A stretch of DNA of 64,000 nucleotides. Origin: Seriola aureovittata (taxonomy: Eukaryota > Chordata > Actinopteri > Carangiformes > Carangidae). Within the stretch, counting starts at the first letter, position 1; each line of letters begins with the position of its first letter. Made by a program: the position numbers and the translations under genes. This document shows positions 1 to 13,445 of this stretch, one piece after another. The notes under the pieces were generated by a model that was given only the letters and a program-made list of their open reading frames with translations, had not been told where the DNA came from and did no database searches. The stretch is from positions 7,500,001 through 7,564,000 of the forward strand of contig NC_079368.1 in the NCBI RefSeq assembly GCF_021018895.1, in the 5' to 3' direction.

Positions 1-338
1 CACCTTTTTAGATACGTGCTTCTATTTAAAGAACTTTTCACAGTTGGTAGGAAAAGGTGGGGGAAAAAACAACACCTGGATAAACAAAGGGCCTGTACAT
101 GTTGCTGTGACCCTGCTACCCTTTTTTTTTTTTTTTTTTTTTTTAGCAAATATCAGAGTTTCAAGGTATTTAAAGATTCATCTAAGATGCATAATTCCAT
201 ACAGACACAGCACTTGTCATTAGACCAATCAAATTTAACGCAAGACAACTATTAAATACCAAATTACCTCACAAAGCTGCAACACAGGGATGCTGGGGGT
301 GGAAAAACAGCAGCGACACAGTCTGATAAAATAGCACA
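1..338. other. Intergenic DNA downstream of mlec
   Basis: No gene is recognised here. A poly-T tract lies at about 121-144. Short open frames in this stretch run through homopolymer and resemble no known protein. This is probably spacer beyond the mlec poly(A) site. Confidence 0.6.
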
Positions 339-344
339 TTTATT
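339..344 (-). terminator. mlec: Probable mlec polyadenylation signal
   Basis: The minus strand reads AATAAA here. It lies about 3.95 kb after the mlec stop codon with no other recognisable gene between. Cleavage would be expected near 310-325. Other A-rich minus-strand signals closer to the stop could give shorter transcripts, so this is only the most distal plausible site. Confidence 0.5.
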
Positions 345-3300
345 AAAAAGAGACAGCATTTATCAGCATTTCCCATTCTGCAGATGTACGCCACATCTGA
401 GTAAAACCAGAGCTCTCAAAAACAGTTCTCTCCACCTGCTGCCTACAGCTCTCAGAAGAGCTTTTTCTTTACCCAACACACGTATATCTGTACAGTAGGA
501 CTCGTATTTTAAGCACACACTCACTGTCTCACACACTCGCGCTGTGTGATCGGTGGCAGGCCTCGCTTGTTTGTGTACGTGGTCTGCTGCCTGGACGACG
601 GCCGAAGCTGACTGATGTTTTCGCTGTTCAAATTTGTCTCAGTTTAAATTCATCTCACATGATCAGCTGCTTTGAAAATGAGACACAAGGAAGAAGAAAA
701 AAAAAAAAAAGCATTGAGCGTGAGATGGTAATCTCGAAAACAAATTTACATTAATTACAGAGCAATCAAAACGACTCTTTTTTTTTTAGGATGAAAACTT
801 CAAGACTGGTGTCATGGCAGGCGGATAATTAGTGGTGACAAATCTGATGACATGACATGACATGTTCGCTTCCCCTGGTTTGTTCACTGCTTCACCAGGT
901 GAGAGAAAGAAAAAAAGACAAGAACCTTGAGTGTCATGTTGGGACACTGTGCTAAAGAATTTGGGTGGAATGACAGCAATTCTTTGGTTCTCATGAAAAA
1001 ACAAACAAAAAAAGAGCAGATCTTCATTCCACTCTAGTTCATTCAACTGTGAGATGTATTGACAACAACAGGTCCGTAAAAGGCTGGTGAGGAGCGAAAT
1101 ACACAAGGTAAGACTGTCTGCAACAAGTGCTGGACATTTACATTTCACACAGATCTCTCAAACCTTTCCATTTTTGTTTTTGACTGGCTTTGCTCCTAGA
1201 AAAGTTGAGGTTAGCGACAGATTCAAGATTTATTAATTTTACTGACCCTTACTACGAACAAGATCTGTTTGTGTGGAATGAAAATCTAGCCCTGAAGTGT
1301 CTTTAACAGAGAAGGAAAAAAAAAAGGGGGCTAATTTGATATAAGCCAACAAAAGAGCAACATCAAGGCGAATGATGGTAAAGCACGTTGTATTCAATAA
1401 TTCAAGGCAACAAAGACGAACATACACATACACACGCACACACACACAAAATGACGATTTTTAAAATACATGAGGCAGTGCAAAATGTCACACCAATAAA
1501 ATATCACGTTTTAAAAACTCAAAAACAAAACAGATCCTGAGGAAAAAATTCAAACATACAAATCCAAGCGTATTATAAAATATCTCCAGATCAGCCCCAC
1601 TCTGATTTAAATTATATATATGATAGAATGGAAGATCCCACATTTTCAGACACAATCTCATTTATTTGACTTTCTGACAGTCCGTTTATCTGGCTGCCTG
1701 TTAAATTTTTTTCATTTTTTTTTTATACTCTGTACCATCAACCGTTTCCTCCCCAGAAGAAAGGCCACAAAGTCTTCCTCATGAGAAAAAAAAAACAAAA
1801 CAAACCCTAACACCTCACCTGCTACAACACAAAAGTGATGAGATCAAAACTGGTGTCACACAATAAAAAGTGTGATCTTGTACCTTATATACACACGCAA
1901 CTGTGTAGACTTGCAGACGAACAGAACACGGTGACTTTGGTGCTGAATTAAATGAACTTTTTGCATCTTTTCAGAGGGAAAAAAAAGGTGCGTATATGTC
2001 TTAAATATGAATTGAGTTTACAGCTTCAAAAAAAAAACCAAAAAACCAAAACAACAACAGAAACCCCAAAAAACCGCCAACAACTGACTGAATATTTTCT
2101 GGCACTAACTTCCTACCCACCATCAATCAAAATGGGAAGGAGAATCGAGGAGTGAGGGAGGATCCGCAACACCTGAATTATTAACCGTTTTTCAAGTACT
2201 GCATATGGCAACAGCAATACTGGCTGGGGGAGGGGTCGGGGGACATTTAAGACGCATTAGTGAAACAGGCAAAGTTACAAAATTGTCCTTGGAGTAGAGC
2301 TAAGCACTTGAGGGAGGTAACTAGATACATAAATAGCAGGGTTCACAACACAACTCCAATAAAAATGAGGAACAAAGCTGCTTTTCAGTTTAAATGCAAA
2401 GCAAAAAAAAACAAAACAAAAAAAAAAGGATATCACTGTCCAACAGCTGAGGCTAAAACACAGTCAAAGTGGACTCTGATAATATGGCCATGTAGAAAAT
2501 AAAACAAAAGGCTCAAAGATTTCGTTTTATCCCCAGTTTGTTCAATCAATTCAAGGACCGGAACATGTAGCTTAATTGCACTGAAAGTTCACACTGAATT
2601 AACAAAATGGTACAGTCCACATTAAAACGTTTTAAGACAACAGATCTGAAAAGGCTGAGTGAAGAAGTAGAAGGTGGAAAACTTGAACAGATGTTGATCT
2701 AGAACATCTGGTAAACATTTGATTTTCTGCTTCCACTGATGTTTGTGCTTTGTCATCTCTTACTGCAGGTGGATGAACTTGTGGTACACACACAGCGACT
2801 TTGTACGACACAAGTGCATGGACTGGCACAGATTCTTGTGATTTATTATATTAACACTGAGCTGCAGCGGCTGGTTCTCTCAGTTACATGGACTGAAGAT
2901 CACGGCCCATCAGAGTCAACACAGCATTCTGTTTTAAATCAAACATAAAGATTTATGACAAAACAAAACAAGAAAAAAAATTACAACTCTCCCCACTGGT
3001 CTAGCCACTGATGTAAAAAAGTGGAAAAACTCTGTTCCACTAAATCAGCTGTTATCAATTTCATGTGGTAAGTGTGCTGTCCAGTTTAACCGTTAGCCAC
3101 AGAGACATCACAGACTTGAATTTGCGAACTATTTGTCAAATTAACAGGCCACCAAGTTTTCCTTCTCTAACAAAAGAAAAAAAGAAAGAAAGAAAAGACA
3201 TTCTTTGGTGAAACAAAAAGGCAGGCATGCATAATGAATGAATGGAAAAAGGCAAAGATCACCTCAAATACAGCAATGTAACTTTAGCATTTCACAGCAT

Positions 3301-4290
3301 AAACTTTGCCTCTCACTAAATGCAAGTATGGCGTCTCTTACTGAAAGAAACTGTCAAAGGCTCAACATTCACACCTTGTAAAGTCTGAAGTTTAAAACAG
3401 ATCTATCATTGGAAAAAATGAGAATCCAACAAGGACTTTCAATTTGTGATCACTGCTGCGGAGACTTTTTATGGCCCTTAACAAATTTGTGTAACCAAAC
3501 CTAATTTTATGTAAAAGGCAAGACTAGTTAGACGGCACACAAAGAATAATCCCTCCAGCTACAGAGCTGGTTCAACACCAATTTCTCTTTTTTCAACATC
3601 TCATGACAAACAGATGATGGCACGTCAACGCAGGACTAACTAGATCTCAGTGGACAGACACAAAAAAAATGGGAGCCTCTTAAATGGCAACTGTTATTTC
3701 CACTAACCGTCTTGACTCATGGATTCTATTCTATTTAACCAATTTCTAAGCAGCACCATTTCCAATTTGAAGGTAACATGTCTGACCAGATGCTGAGCAG
3801 GAGTGTTAAACACCCAGTACAAAACAATGCTTTTAGTTTATAAAACGGGCCCAGACCAATCACTCCTGAGCATCCCTTAGCTGCTGAAATGTGGTTTCAA
3901 ACCGTGAAGACTGGCATCTGTAAATCCTGCCCAGTCTCTGAGTGGAAATGACTAACATTGTTCAAAAGGGTCAGCAGAGGTGGATGCGAAACACATTCAC
4001 AAAGAAGCGCACAGCATACACTTCCTACATCTCCTTTTCTCTCCTCAGCGGTACAATTCACCAGCAGCGTCTGTTTCCTCTTGCAGTGGCTCTCCGAAAA
4101 GTTATTGTCTCTTTTTGTTCCTTCCGTCGTCGTGGTTTTCTCAAAGCCTTCAGCTCTCTCCTGTGTGTATGTTTTTACCTGTGCTGCTGTTGTCACCTTG
4201 ACCCCCTCCCCCCCTTCTCTCCCTCTCTCTCTCTTCATAGTCTCACGTCCGTCTTGTCCTCCTGACGTCTCCTCGACCGCTAGTTTTAGC
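345..4290 (-). other. mlec: mlec 3' untranslated region (inferred)
   Basis: This stretch follows the mlec stop codon at 4291-4293 and is AT-rich, with many A and T runs. No exon-like coding frame is seen on either strand. Human MLEC also has a long 3'UTR, which supports reading it as UTR rather than spacer. Open frames at 3897-4359 are shadows of the acidic C-terminal exon or of T/C-rich UTR. Confidence 0.55.
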
Positions 4291-5103
4291 TCACAGCCGA
4301 CAGAGGCAGAACAGTGTAGGGATGAACACCCCAAACGCCACCAGGATGGGAAACATTAGGCTGCTGTTGTCGGCCGCGTATGGGTTTGGTGTTCGGGGGC
4401 CTGACTGGACCCTGTACTTAGAACCTGATGGGACCTTTTTCTTCCCACCTTCCTCGCCTCCTTCACTATCTTCCTCTTCTTCCTCCTCTTCCTCATGCTT
4501 CTCCAAGCCAGGATGAGGCTGAAGTTTTGGTACATCTGTCAAATAAAAGAGGATGGGGGAAGTTAGTCCACGTCTCAGAGGTCTGGATGTGTCTGTAAGC
4601 ACGGGCATGTAACACTACTACTACTAAATCTACAACTGTTATATGAAAGTGCTTCCATGTTGTTGAGCCAGACGTCAGAAACTACTGAATATAATGGTAT
4701 TTATGCCAAGTGCCAATGGTTACAGTACGTTTGCAGTCTCAGGACTCACCGTCTAATGTCCCCTTCATTACATAGAGAGCGCAGACCTTGGGGTTGTCAT
4801 AATAACCCTGAAAAACAAAACAGATCAGCACCACACAAAACAAACGCCAAAGGAAAGCAAATAATATTAGGTATTTATGAATGAAAAACTGCAGTTTTAA
4901 TAGCACAGTGGAGAGGTGATGACTGAGCATGTTGGTCCCTTTACACCCTCAAATATGACTCTCCAAATGAACTCAGATCTCACATATATATTATGGCTGC
5001 ACCATATACAAAATAAATAAATGAATAAAACTCATATTGCGATTAAAAAAATAAAAATGATGGTGTGATTTTTGTTGCAAACATGTTTCTTTGTAATATG
5101 GAG

Positions 5104-5154
<51 letters not shown>

Positions 5155-8100
5155 ACACAATACTATATTGTATTACTAATTTAACCAAATACCACAGGAA
5201 TGTGGATAAGACGTAATTATAGCAGCAGCCATCTTGTTTCATTTGTGAAAGCTCCAGAGAAACTATAGTGAACTGAACCCCCTTCAGAGCTAAGGTGGAC
5301 CATAAAGAGAACTGAGTCCTCTTTCAAACGAACGCAAAAAGAGGAGATTCCCTTTTCTGTTAGTCCAATGTAAGAGGGCTGACTTTGGTTCATTTAAAAA
5401 GGAGTATATGTGAAAACACCCTAAGTAAGGCTGAATAAAATGGTAAAATTAAGGTACAAAGAAACAAATAAAATACAGTTTCATTGGTCAATCATCTCTT
5501 TTGCTTTCAAGAAACATGGTTGGAGCACCCTTATCTTACTATGATGCTCATTAAAAATGTCTTTCTTCTTTGTGTTTAGTCTGTAGAAAGAGCAGACAGT
5601 ATGTCCCACTTCTCCTTTTACAGAAAGAAAATACAGAGGGAACAAGTAATCTACAAAAAATAAAAAGAAAGAGGTCACTGCGGAAAAACTTTTTTTTGAA
5701 GTATGCCATCCTACAAATTTAGCCTATAGCCACATGTTCTACAAACCCCACTAGCAAAATCTTTCATTTGTTAGAACCCAGGGCTTAAAGGGAATACTAA
5801 TCATGTCAGAAGAAAAAAAACCCCGTATGGCCTCCAGCTAGCTCATGAGTATTTGTGATTAGGTCCCAAACTGCAAACCAGAATCAAACGTAATCTCTGT
5901 TTTTGCTGTGCTGGAAGTAGTGGTGCAAATATGGGCAAAGTAAACAGGTATGTGTCAAGCCAATGACATATTCCTAATATAGTCATGGGCCTTAGTCAGG
6001 AGATTAAATTTAACCTACACTGATAGATAATCGATAAAGAGTCATGCCACTAGTAACAGAAGAACAGTATCATAGTATGAGATGGTGCTGTATTGATAAC
6101 AAGGAGACCATAAAGGGAAATGTAATACATATCAGGTTGTGTGAAGTGACTAAAAAGAGGAGTATGGCTGTTGGATAAAGTGAAGGGGAGACACTTGAAC
6201 CAAAGTACCAACACCTACTACCTCTGCATGTGGCTGGACATGGTAGATGTATTACCAGAGAATAAAATGTGACAAGGAAAGAAGGGAAACAATTACTAAC
6301 CTCATCAGAGGCTCTTTTCATTAAGAATGATGGGTTTGTGGCCAAGCTACAGACTCCAAAGCCATCCAGCTATTTCTTTTTTTATACAGTACTAACAACA
6401 GATTTTTTGGATATCACAATGTCCTTTCATAAATCACAGTAACCCGCAATCACATTCATGAAAAGGGGAAACGAAGGCGAGCAACCACAAACTTGAACGG
6501 GTGAATAGTGGAGAATTTGACACATGATTTATAGAGAGAGGCAGTTTGGTGAGAGCTAGAGAGCAAAGTTAAAAGCTGCAGCACATGACAAGTAAACAAA
6601 CACAATAGAGGCCAACCAAATTTGGATCTGCTGTCAGTCATTTGCATGGCCCACACACTCCAACTGGCTGTCAACAGCTCATTTCAGATGAGGAGTTCAT
6701 TATGTAAATGTGCTGTCAATTTTATATGTCAGCCTCCTGTTGAATAAGCTCAAAGATTCACTTTTCCATAAAAGTCATGATGGCAATTTCTCTTGTTCGG
6801 ACTAACACTTCCAAAGAGTTGAAATATTAAATGGGTGACCTGTTCTGCTTTCTATTATTAACTTGACTTTCTTGTGCTTAAAGAAATTTGTATATGACAA
6901 ATACTTCCATAGATACATTCTTACTTACTAGAGAAGATGACTCTTTTCACTTCTGCTTAAATTTTTTTAAAAGCAACAATATTTTAGTCACTATTCTACT
7001 AATCTGTCTGTTGCACATAGTAGCCTATTGCCAGCTCAAAATAATAAAACACTACCGCAAAAAGAAAATAAAGGAAACAATTACACATGTAGAGCACCTC
7101 TTAACATACACACAATATATGGTTTACTTCATATGAGAGAAGAGAGAGAGAAAAAAAGAATGACAAAATTCACATTTTCTTACATGTCAAAATTAAAAAA
7201 AAAAAAATCTTTCTTCTTTCTCAGAATGTAAAACTATCTTTAATTGCCACCTCATTGTGTACCAGTTTCAATCTACCAATAAAATGATCATAGAATTGAG
7301 CAATTCCTTCAGCAAGGTGCCTTGTAAACAGGCAGAAGATATGTGTAAGTTATATAATATAAAATATTTGAAAAGCTGATTTTTTATTTAATATTTAAAA
7401 ATGTTTACATCTATGTTTGCTGTAATAGTCAACCAGCTGAATAGAGTGAAACCATTGGAAGGAGATAAGTGTGTATGTGCGCGTGTGTAAGACACATGCA
7501 TGTGCACAACACATAAAAATGGGCACCAACTCATGGTAAACATTGCTCCATAGCACTACTAATCAAATACTCCACAGAGCACCTTTGATTGCCTGAAATT
7601 GGTATTTGTAGTAGAATATATTATAGACTTCTACCTGATTAACCTGGTTAAACAGGATCAACTTGTTTCAAATGCCAATGAAATATCTAACAGCTAAATA
7701 AGCAGACTGACACTCCTTTTCACAAACAATGACATCCAGAAATGTCTAAAGTAACTCAAATAAAATCAGCTCACCTTTACAAACTCCACGGTGAGCTTGC
7801 CGTTGAAAGTGGACACCTCTCCTTGCACGCTCAGCTTGCCACGTCGAATAGAGAAAGGCACTATCTCATCATGAGCGGTGCTGTGACCCACTCGATCAAA
7901 GATATCCAGGTCCTTCACCACCACATGGCCGTTTAGACGGACATCAAACACCTAGAAAAGCATATTCCAAAATCAACAGTGGATAACAGCTAATTCACAC
8001 ACACACAGCCTAACATTCATGGTGACATCAATAGAGTATACTCAATCAACTCCTTGAGTGCTGTCTGAACACAAGTATGCACTGACATGTACATTAAAAC

Positions 8101-9073
8101 AAAAAAAATTACATTCCTGTCGTATTGGATATGAAGGAAAAACAATGAGAGATGAGAATGACAATGAGATATTAACTGACAAACCTTTTGCTGTGACTGG
8201 GCGAAGTAAACTTCTGCATACTTCATAACTAGTATATAGTCTCCTTCCTCACGAATGGGGATATCATATCCAAAAGTGTCCTCATTGTAGCGCTCTGTCT
8301 GATACAGGATCTGGTCCTCTGGACTGGAGCGCAGTATTGGCAGACGCACCCCATAATCGGAGGCTACGAAGGAGAACAGCATCAGGTTCAGTGTGTGCAC
8401 TTTGCTCACAATACCCCATTAAAAGCTGCATTTCTGGAAAACTGATCATGTTTTACGTCAAGCAAAGCACCACATTAGGCGAGCCTTGACCTTTTCCTGC
8501 ACTCAGTGAAATACAGTGCCTCTCTGTTGCAAATGGCAAGTCACCACACTGTGTTCACTCAAACTTTCAATTACAATATCTCTGCCTCATAACTGACGCC
8601 AAGAATGACTCTACAGTCAATAAGATCATATCATCACCTGCTTCCTCTACATGTTGAGAGGGGCGGAGCTGTAGCCCTCTATGCTGACTCCTCATTAGTT
8701 TGTGGTTACTTGCGGAAGCCATACCATGCAGAGGTTTCTGCTGGAAATTTCTCAAGCTCTGGGGAGCACCATTTACCTTCACAATGTCACTCTCTGCAAC
8801 ACCTTACAGGTGTAGCCCAGCAAAGCACGAAGACTCATATTAGAATTTAACCGCTGATAAAATCAACTCACCTTTACCAATTTTCCCTTCCAAAGGGTCC
8901 TTTTTGAAGTGAATACCGTGCACGTCTACATGTGCTTCACCCCCGGCATTTACAGCCCAGATAACCCGTTCAGCGAGGCTGGGGCCCCCGCCGTCCGCCA
9001 AACACTGCTCTGCCAGCAGCGACAGCACCGCTGCGAACAGCCCGGCGACGAGCTGCGCCGTGACCCGCTGCAT
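4291..9073 (-). CDS. mlec: Malectin, ER carbohydrate-binding protein
   Basis: Five coding exons on the minus strand join in frame: 9073-8872, 8363-8185, 7951-7775, 4807-4750 and 4535-4291, total 861 nt, 286 aa (human malectin is 292 aa). Residues 1 to about 28 form a signal peptide. The malectin domain follows at about 35-200, recognised by [20 protein letters not shown], the DYG motif, [14 protein letters not shown] and [12 protein letters not shown]. An acidic stretch (about 220-234) and a C-terminal membrane segment (about 263-283) with a short CLCRL tail complete the protein. Known family role: a type I ER membrane protein that binds diglucosylated N-glycans and associates with ribophorin I in glycoprotein quality control. 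I chose the ATG at 9071-9073 because the frame upstream of it has no other ATG before the splice acceptor at 9093-9095. All introns are GT-AG. The intron from 4808 to 7774 is the largest. cabp1 lies next upstream on the same strand, as in human 12q24. Confidence 0.97.
5104..5159. repeat. (CA)n microsatellite in mlec intron
   Basis: A nearly pure CA/TG dinucleotide array of about 55 bp, with one T interruption near 5150, lies inside the large mlec intron between coding exons 3 and 4. Nothing suggests coding use. Confidence 0.95.
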
Positions 9074-9527
9074 TGCCACACACAGCCTGGTCCTAGACAC
9101 AGAGACAGACAGTGTTGGTATCCGCTTGCATGCAGCACAGACTCAGTTTCTGCATGGAAGTAACCCTTCCGTATCTAGCTAGCGTAAGGAGCTAGCAAGC
9201 TCGACTTGATGACATGCAACGTGATATCTTTAAGTTAGCCAGTATGCTAACGTTAACAGTTCCAATACCGGCAGTAGCATTAGCACAAAATCACAGAGAC
9301 CCAGAAAATGACAGTGAAATAATAAACCGGTATTGTAGTTTAACGTTAACAGATTCATGACATATTGTTACCACATACGTAATAATTAGTAATATACTAC
9401 AGAATAACGAGAAATTAGCAGCGAGTAACGTTTGTCAGTTAGGCTAGCAAGCTAACCAACCTACCTACCTAACCAGAAATACTTGGTCTGTGAGAGCCCG
9501 GCTAACGTTCATGCAAATATCTCTTAC

Positions 9528-9720
9528 CTTCTCCTGTCACCAATATATTCAGCCTATCTTTTGCCAATGTGTAAGCTTCTCTCTGCTGATACAGTCTCGC
9601 CAGCTGCCTATACTCAAAACTGTAGGATAACTTGACTGTGCAGATATTCTCAGTTGCTTGTGGCCACAGCCTGCTACACTGACTTTCATTCAATGTGTGC
9701 ATCCAAACTAACATTTGCTC
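9528..9720 (-). other. mlec: Probable non-coding first exon of mlec
   Basis: Reading the minus strand, a strong donor (AAG|GTAAGAG) ends an exon at 9528. A good acceptor with a pyrimidine-rich tract, ending TAG, precedes 9092, just 19 nt before the mlec start codon. This predicts a 5'UTR intron of 435 nt. The upstream edge of the exon (about 9720-9760) is a guess from the change in composition and a CCAAT-type box on the minus strand near 9779. An ATG at 9712-9714 would open an upstream reading frame if transcription starts above it. Confidence 0.5.
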
Positions 9721-9759
9721 TGCCAGTGTGCAGGAGCAGGAGGCGGAACAGCGCTACCT

Positions 9760-12259
9760 AACCTTAAATTTCACATGGCCAATGAGTGACACATACTCTG
9801 TCGAATCACGACTTCCTGTTAAGGTTTCCTGACCCATTCAACACCATTTCATGCCACAACCCAATCACATCTTACTTTGTAACTATGTACAAATAACGAT
9901 CATCACGTCATTAACATCAAAAGTCACAGATTTTGAGGGTTGTAAACACTTTATGCTCATATTCTGACCTTGATTGGTGGAAACGTGCAGGAAGAAGCCC
10001 TGTGTCTTTTTAACACGTCAAGTGAAGAGATTATAATTTATGCCCGGAGTTTAGACTTTCAGGCAGAAATCTAGATTTGTGTCCACACCCCCTGCTTTAG
10101 ACTGACAGACCTAACGTTAAGCGTCGATAACCAAAAATTTAACTTTACCAGTTACACGGTCGAGATACTTAAGGCTGAAGTAAAAAAAAAAAAAAAGAGA
10201 GCTTACATCCCAAGGCTCTGGAGTAGTTTCTGGGGAATGTGAGGTCTATTTCCCAGTCCATGTGTTTCCTTGCTCTGCAACTACCTGATCCCAGCCTTAA
10301 CCAGTTATCTCTGCTGTTAACCTTTCAATAAAGACGCCAACATGTTAAAGGAGGGTATTCTCACAGTGTTATATATGCTTTTTTTTTTTTTATTCCAACT
10401 GCAGAAAAAGGTATTTGTAAAAACTTGGGTTGTGTCAATTCTACTGACACTGACAAGAAAAGGTGATGTCTTCAACATTATATTTCCTACATTGTTATTC
10501 AAGGGACTGAAGTGTAGTATATGTATCTTATATATGTATTATATGTAGCCTATCTTATTAATCTAATGTTCACGCCCCTCCTTCTTCCGGTCTGACATGG
10601 TCCTACTCTTGTCCAATCAGAAGAGTCCAACGCAGCGCGCACACGGCGCACTCAAGGGTTGAACTGAAAGGAATGAATGGAGATAGTTGCTATGGCAACA
10701 GTATTACCTCTAGGGTGACAGGTGTTCAATGATTGTTTTTTACCTGACACAGCGTCGGTAAACATACGGTAAAATGCCCTCTTTTCTTAAAATGAACACA
10801 CAGCTTTTTATGTTAATTGTTTGCTGCAGCTGATGTTGTAAATTTATCAATATTTTCCATACAGTAACTGAAAACTTCAACAAATTCATAATGTTTAAAG
10901 ATGTTTTTATAAGCAGATGTGCAAATATGTGTTGCTGTTAGCTTGTTGCTGCTGCTTGCAACATTGTTTCTTCAGAAGTGGCCCGGAGGCAGCATGTAGC
11001 CTACTAGTTTCGTCGTGGGTGTTTCTCTGCCTGCAACAATCTCCTGTGTTCTTGCTAGATGAAAAACTTAATCTTGCACCGAATATTTTAGCGTTTATAT
11101 TATGTTATTGTGGTCATTTTAACCTGTTACGAGACACTTTTATTTGTACTTTCACTTTTCATAATGTACCCAAAATAAAAACGCTATTGTTCTTCAAGTG
11201 TTTTGGTTACAGTCATAACCTTGAAAAAGTAAGATTGAGTATTTAGATATTGAACCAAAGTTACAAAGGCACAAACATGGCAGAAATCTAAGTTGTTTTT
11301 TTTCCTCACCTATTTTTTTGGCATATAAAATGGAATAAATCTTTTGTTTGTAAAACTCATTAAAGCTACAGTATAGCCATAAACCTGAACCAATTTTGTG
11401 TCAACAGCTGTTGCAGAGTTATGGGGATCATAAAATGCTATGCATAGATAGAATCAGGAGACTTTGAGCTTTCAAACAATGTATAATTTGTCATGGCTGT
11501 GTGAAGACTGAGTCCAGTACAGACCAAAACACCTAAAGTACCAAGGCTGAAATGTCTCATGGGCAGGGTGCTGTATTTTAAAAGGTTAACTGTTCCGCAT
11601 TATTTTACAAGTGTTCATGTGATACCAAATAGTTTTAGCTGGAGTATGACAGTGAAATAAAATTACTGCACTTTCTTGTAAATTCTCTCTGTCGCTGCTG
11701 CCCAAACAAAGCAGAAGAGCATCTCTTTATGATATAATTTATGAATACTGTATCACTACCTAATATGTCTTTTGTAATATGTGTAATTACCAAACATGTT
11801 TGTTGTATAACAAATCTTTCATCAAAGATGAATTAGTCAAAGGTCACACAGGGACACAGTAAAGTTATTTACAATTATTTTCATTTGGTGACTTGCACAG
11901 TGATGGTTATGAAGTCTTTCTGCAGGGAAAATGTACCCAGCCTGCAGTCTTACCAGAGACACATATCAATAATAGATGTTATGAGGAGGTTTTTCCTCAA
12001 GACATTCAGTGTCAGCACACACTGCTAATATGCTCATAGTGACATTCTGACAGGAATCATAGACACACAGTAAAGATCAAGAGGTAGTTTGAAACTTAAG
12101 GTCCATAACAAAACAAGCTTTTGTCAGTGTGTTTGAATATGTACAGTATATTTTCATTCAATGTCTAAATCAAAAACTCAAAACCATTTTCTACTGTATT
12201 GCTCCTGTATTTTCTTTGACAACTTCTCCACAGGAAAAGGGGCACAAATGTAAACACCT
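9760..12259. other. Spacer between mlec and cabp1
   Basis: No coding gene is recognised on either strand. The stretch near mlec (9240-10120) is studded with AACGTT hexamers, and 10571-10699 looks like a promoter (separate entry). From about 10750 to 12250 the DNA is AT-rich, with only short meaningless open frames. Confidence 0.6.
10571..10699. promoter_or_regulatory. Promoter-like cluster with RFX X-box and CCAAT box
   Basis: Within 130 bp there are a KLF/Sp1-like CACGCCCCTCC (10571-10581), an ETS-like TTCCGG (10585-10590), a CCAAT box (10613-10617), a CpG-rich stretch, and GTTGCTATGGCAAC (10686-10699). The last is one step from the palindromic RFX X-box consensus. Such clusters are typical of promoters, and X-boxes mark many cilia-related genes. 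No recognised gene starts here. The mlec non-coding exon is about 0.85 kb away on the minus strand, so this could be a distal mlec promoter or the start of an unrecognised transcript. Confidence 0.4.
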
Positions 12260-13325
12260 TTTATTTTTCTACAGTTAACTTGGCAAAGTATTTTGTTTAC
12301 CTTGTTAGACAAAAATGCAAATGTGCATACTGAATTTAATAAATTTCTCTCTTTGGCATGCATAAAAATTGCTTTGACAACACAGATGTGTGGAATGTTA
12401 CCACAAATACAATCATATTGACAGTGACGTACAGTACAGGTACAACATAATCATATCCACTGTAAATACAGTTCACACATGTCATTCCTACTGTATGTTC
12501 TCAGACAGGGCAAAATGGATTTTCCAAAAAAACAAAACAAACTCATTTCTTGTTCCCAAAGCTAGGTTAAAGACTCCAGGAATTCAAACCTGTGAGCATT
12601 GAAAGACAGTCCCGAGATGCTCCATTTACACTGCATAGGATGCTGCAAACCACAGTGGGCTATTGTCAGTGAGCACTTTGGGCCTCAGGATTTAAGTTCT
12701 GAAAGAGAGCTGTGCATCCTTGTAAATAGTGTTTCAGCTTCCCTTGATCTCAGACTGTAGAAGATAACATGTATGAAAGGTATTTCAAACTTCTGTCTCT
12801 CATTAATATCAGAGATCTGCTTCTTCGTTGCATGTAGCTGTCAGACAGTGACGCTTTTATCGGATCAGACTGGCACAGTGAAAAATCACAGATGGTCACA
12901 CAGTTACAATACAGGTGTGATATTGCCACGTGGGTTCCTTGGTGGAGCACCAATGTCACACAAAGGACATTCCACTTACAGTTTCTAATATAACACATAC
13001 TGTGTGAAAATGAACTGAAATGTCCAACAGTGCACTGATCTTTTACATATTTTCTACAGACATTCACTCTCTCGTCCTGACTTAGTTGTACATCAAAGGC
13101 GACATTTTGTGAGACACTTATTTTAACCATGTAGAGGATGAGACAAGACACCAGCAATCTAACCACACAGGAAGTCATTTAGTGAGAATTAAAGTGCAAA
13201 AACATAAGACAATCATTAGCTAGGCTACAGCAAATTCTGCCTCACTTGAACCAGAGACTTGTCAGGAAGAACACTTATTGATTGAAAGTGTGAGGTGACT
13301 CCTCGCTCTATAACATTCAAGGAGT

Positions 13326-13331
13326 TTTATT
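13326..13331 (-). terminator. cabp1: Candidate cabp1 polyadenylation signal
   Basis: The minus strand reads AATAAA about 115 nt after the cabp1 stop codon. A second minus-strand AATAAA lies at 12260-12265 and could give a longer 3'UTR of about 1.2 kb. Which is used cannot be told from sequence. Confidence 0.4.
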
Positions 13332-13445
13332 TCCAGTGTCACTCAGATTTGGATGGCTCAGAAGATCTTTGCAGGTCCTCTGTTGTACTTGGGCACGTTT
13401 AGAGGAGGACACAGCTTCACATTCAGGGCCGATCATTTTATGATC

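Noticed and set aside
3897..4359. Overlapping open frames of 105-145 codons on both strands near the mlec end
   Set aside because: UTR and antisense shadows; only the minus-strand frame ending at 4291 continues malectin.
9074..9100. Upstream extension of malectin (SRTRLCVA) in frame
   Set aside because: The codon at 9098-9100 is GTG, not ATG, and the frame crosses a probable splice acceptor at 9093. The ATG at 9073 with a signal peptide is preferred.
12750..13178. A 142-codon minus-strand open frame starting MTSCVVRLLVSC that looks like a signal peptide
   Set aside because: It lies in the likely cabp1 3'UTR, has no family resemblance, odd composition and many Cys/Ser, and no splice context. 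Probably chance.
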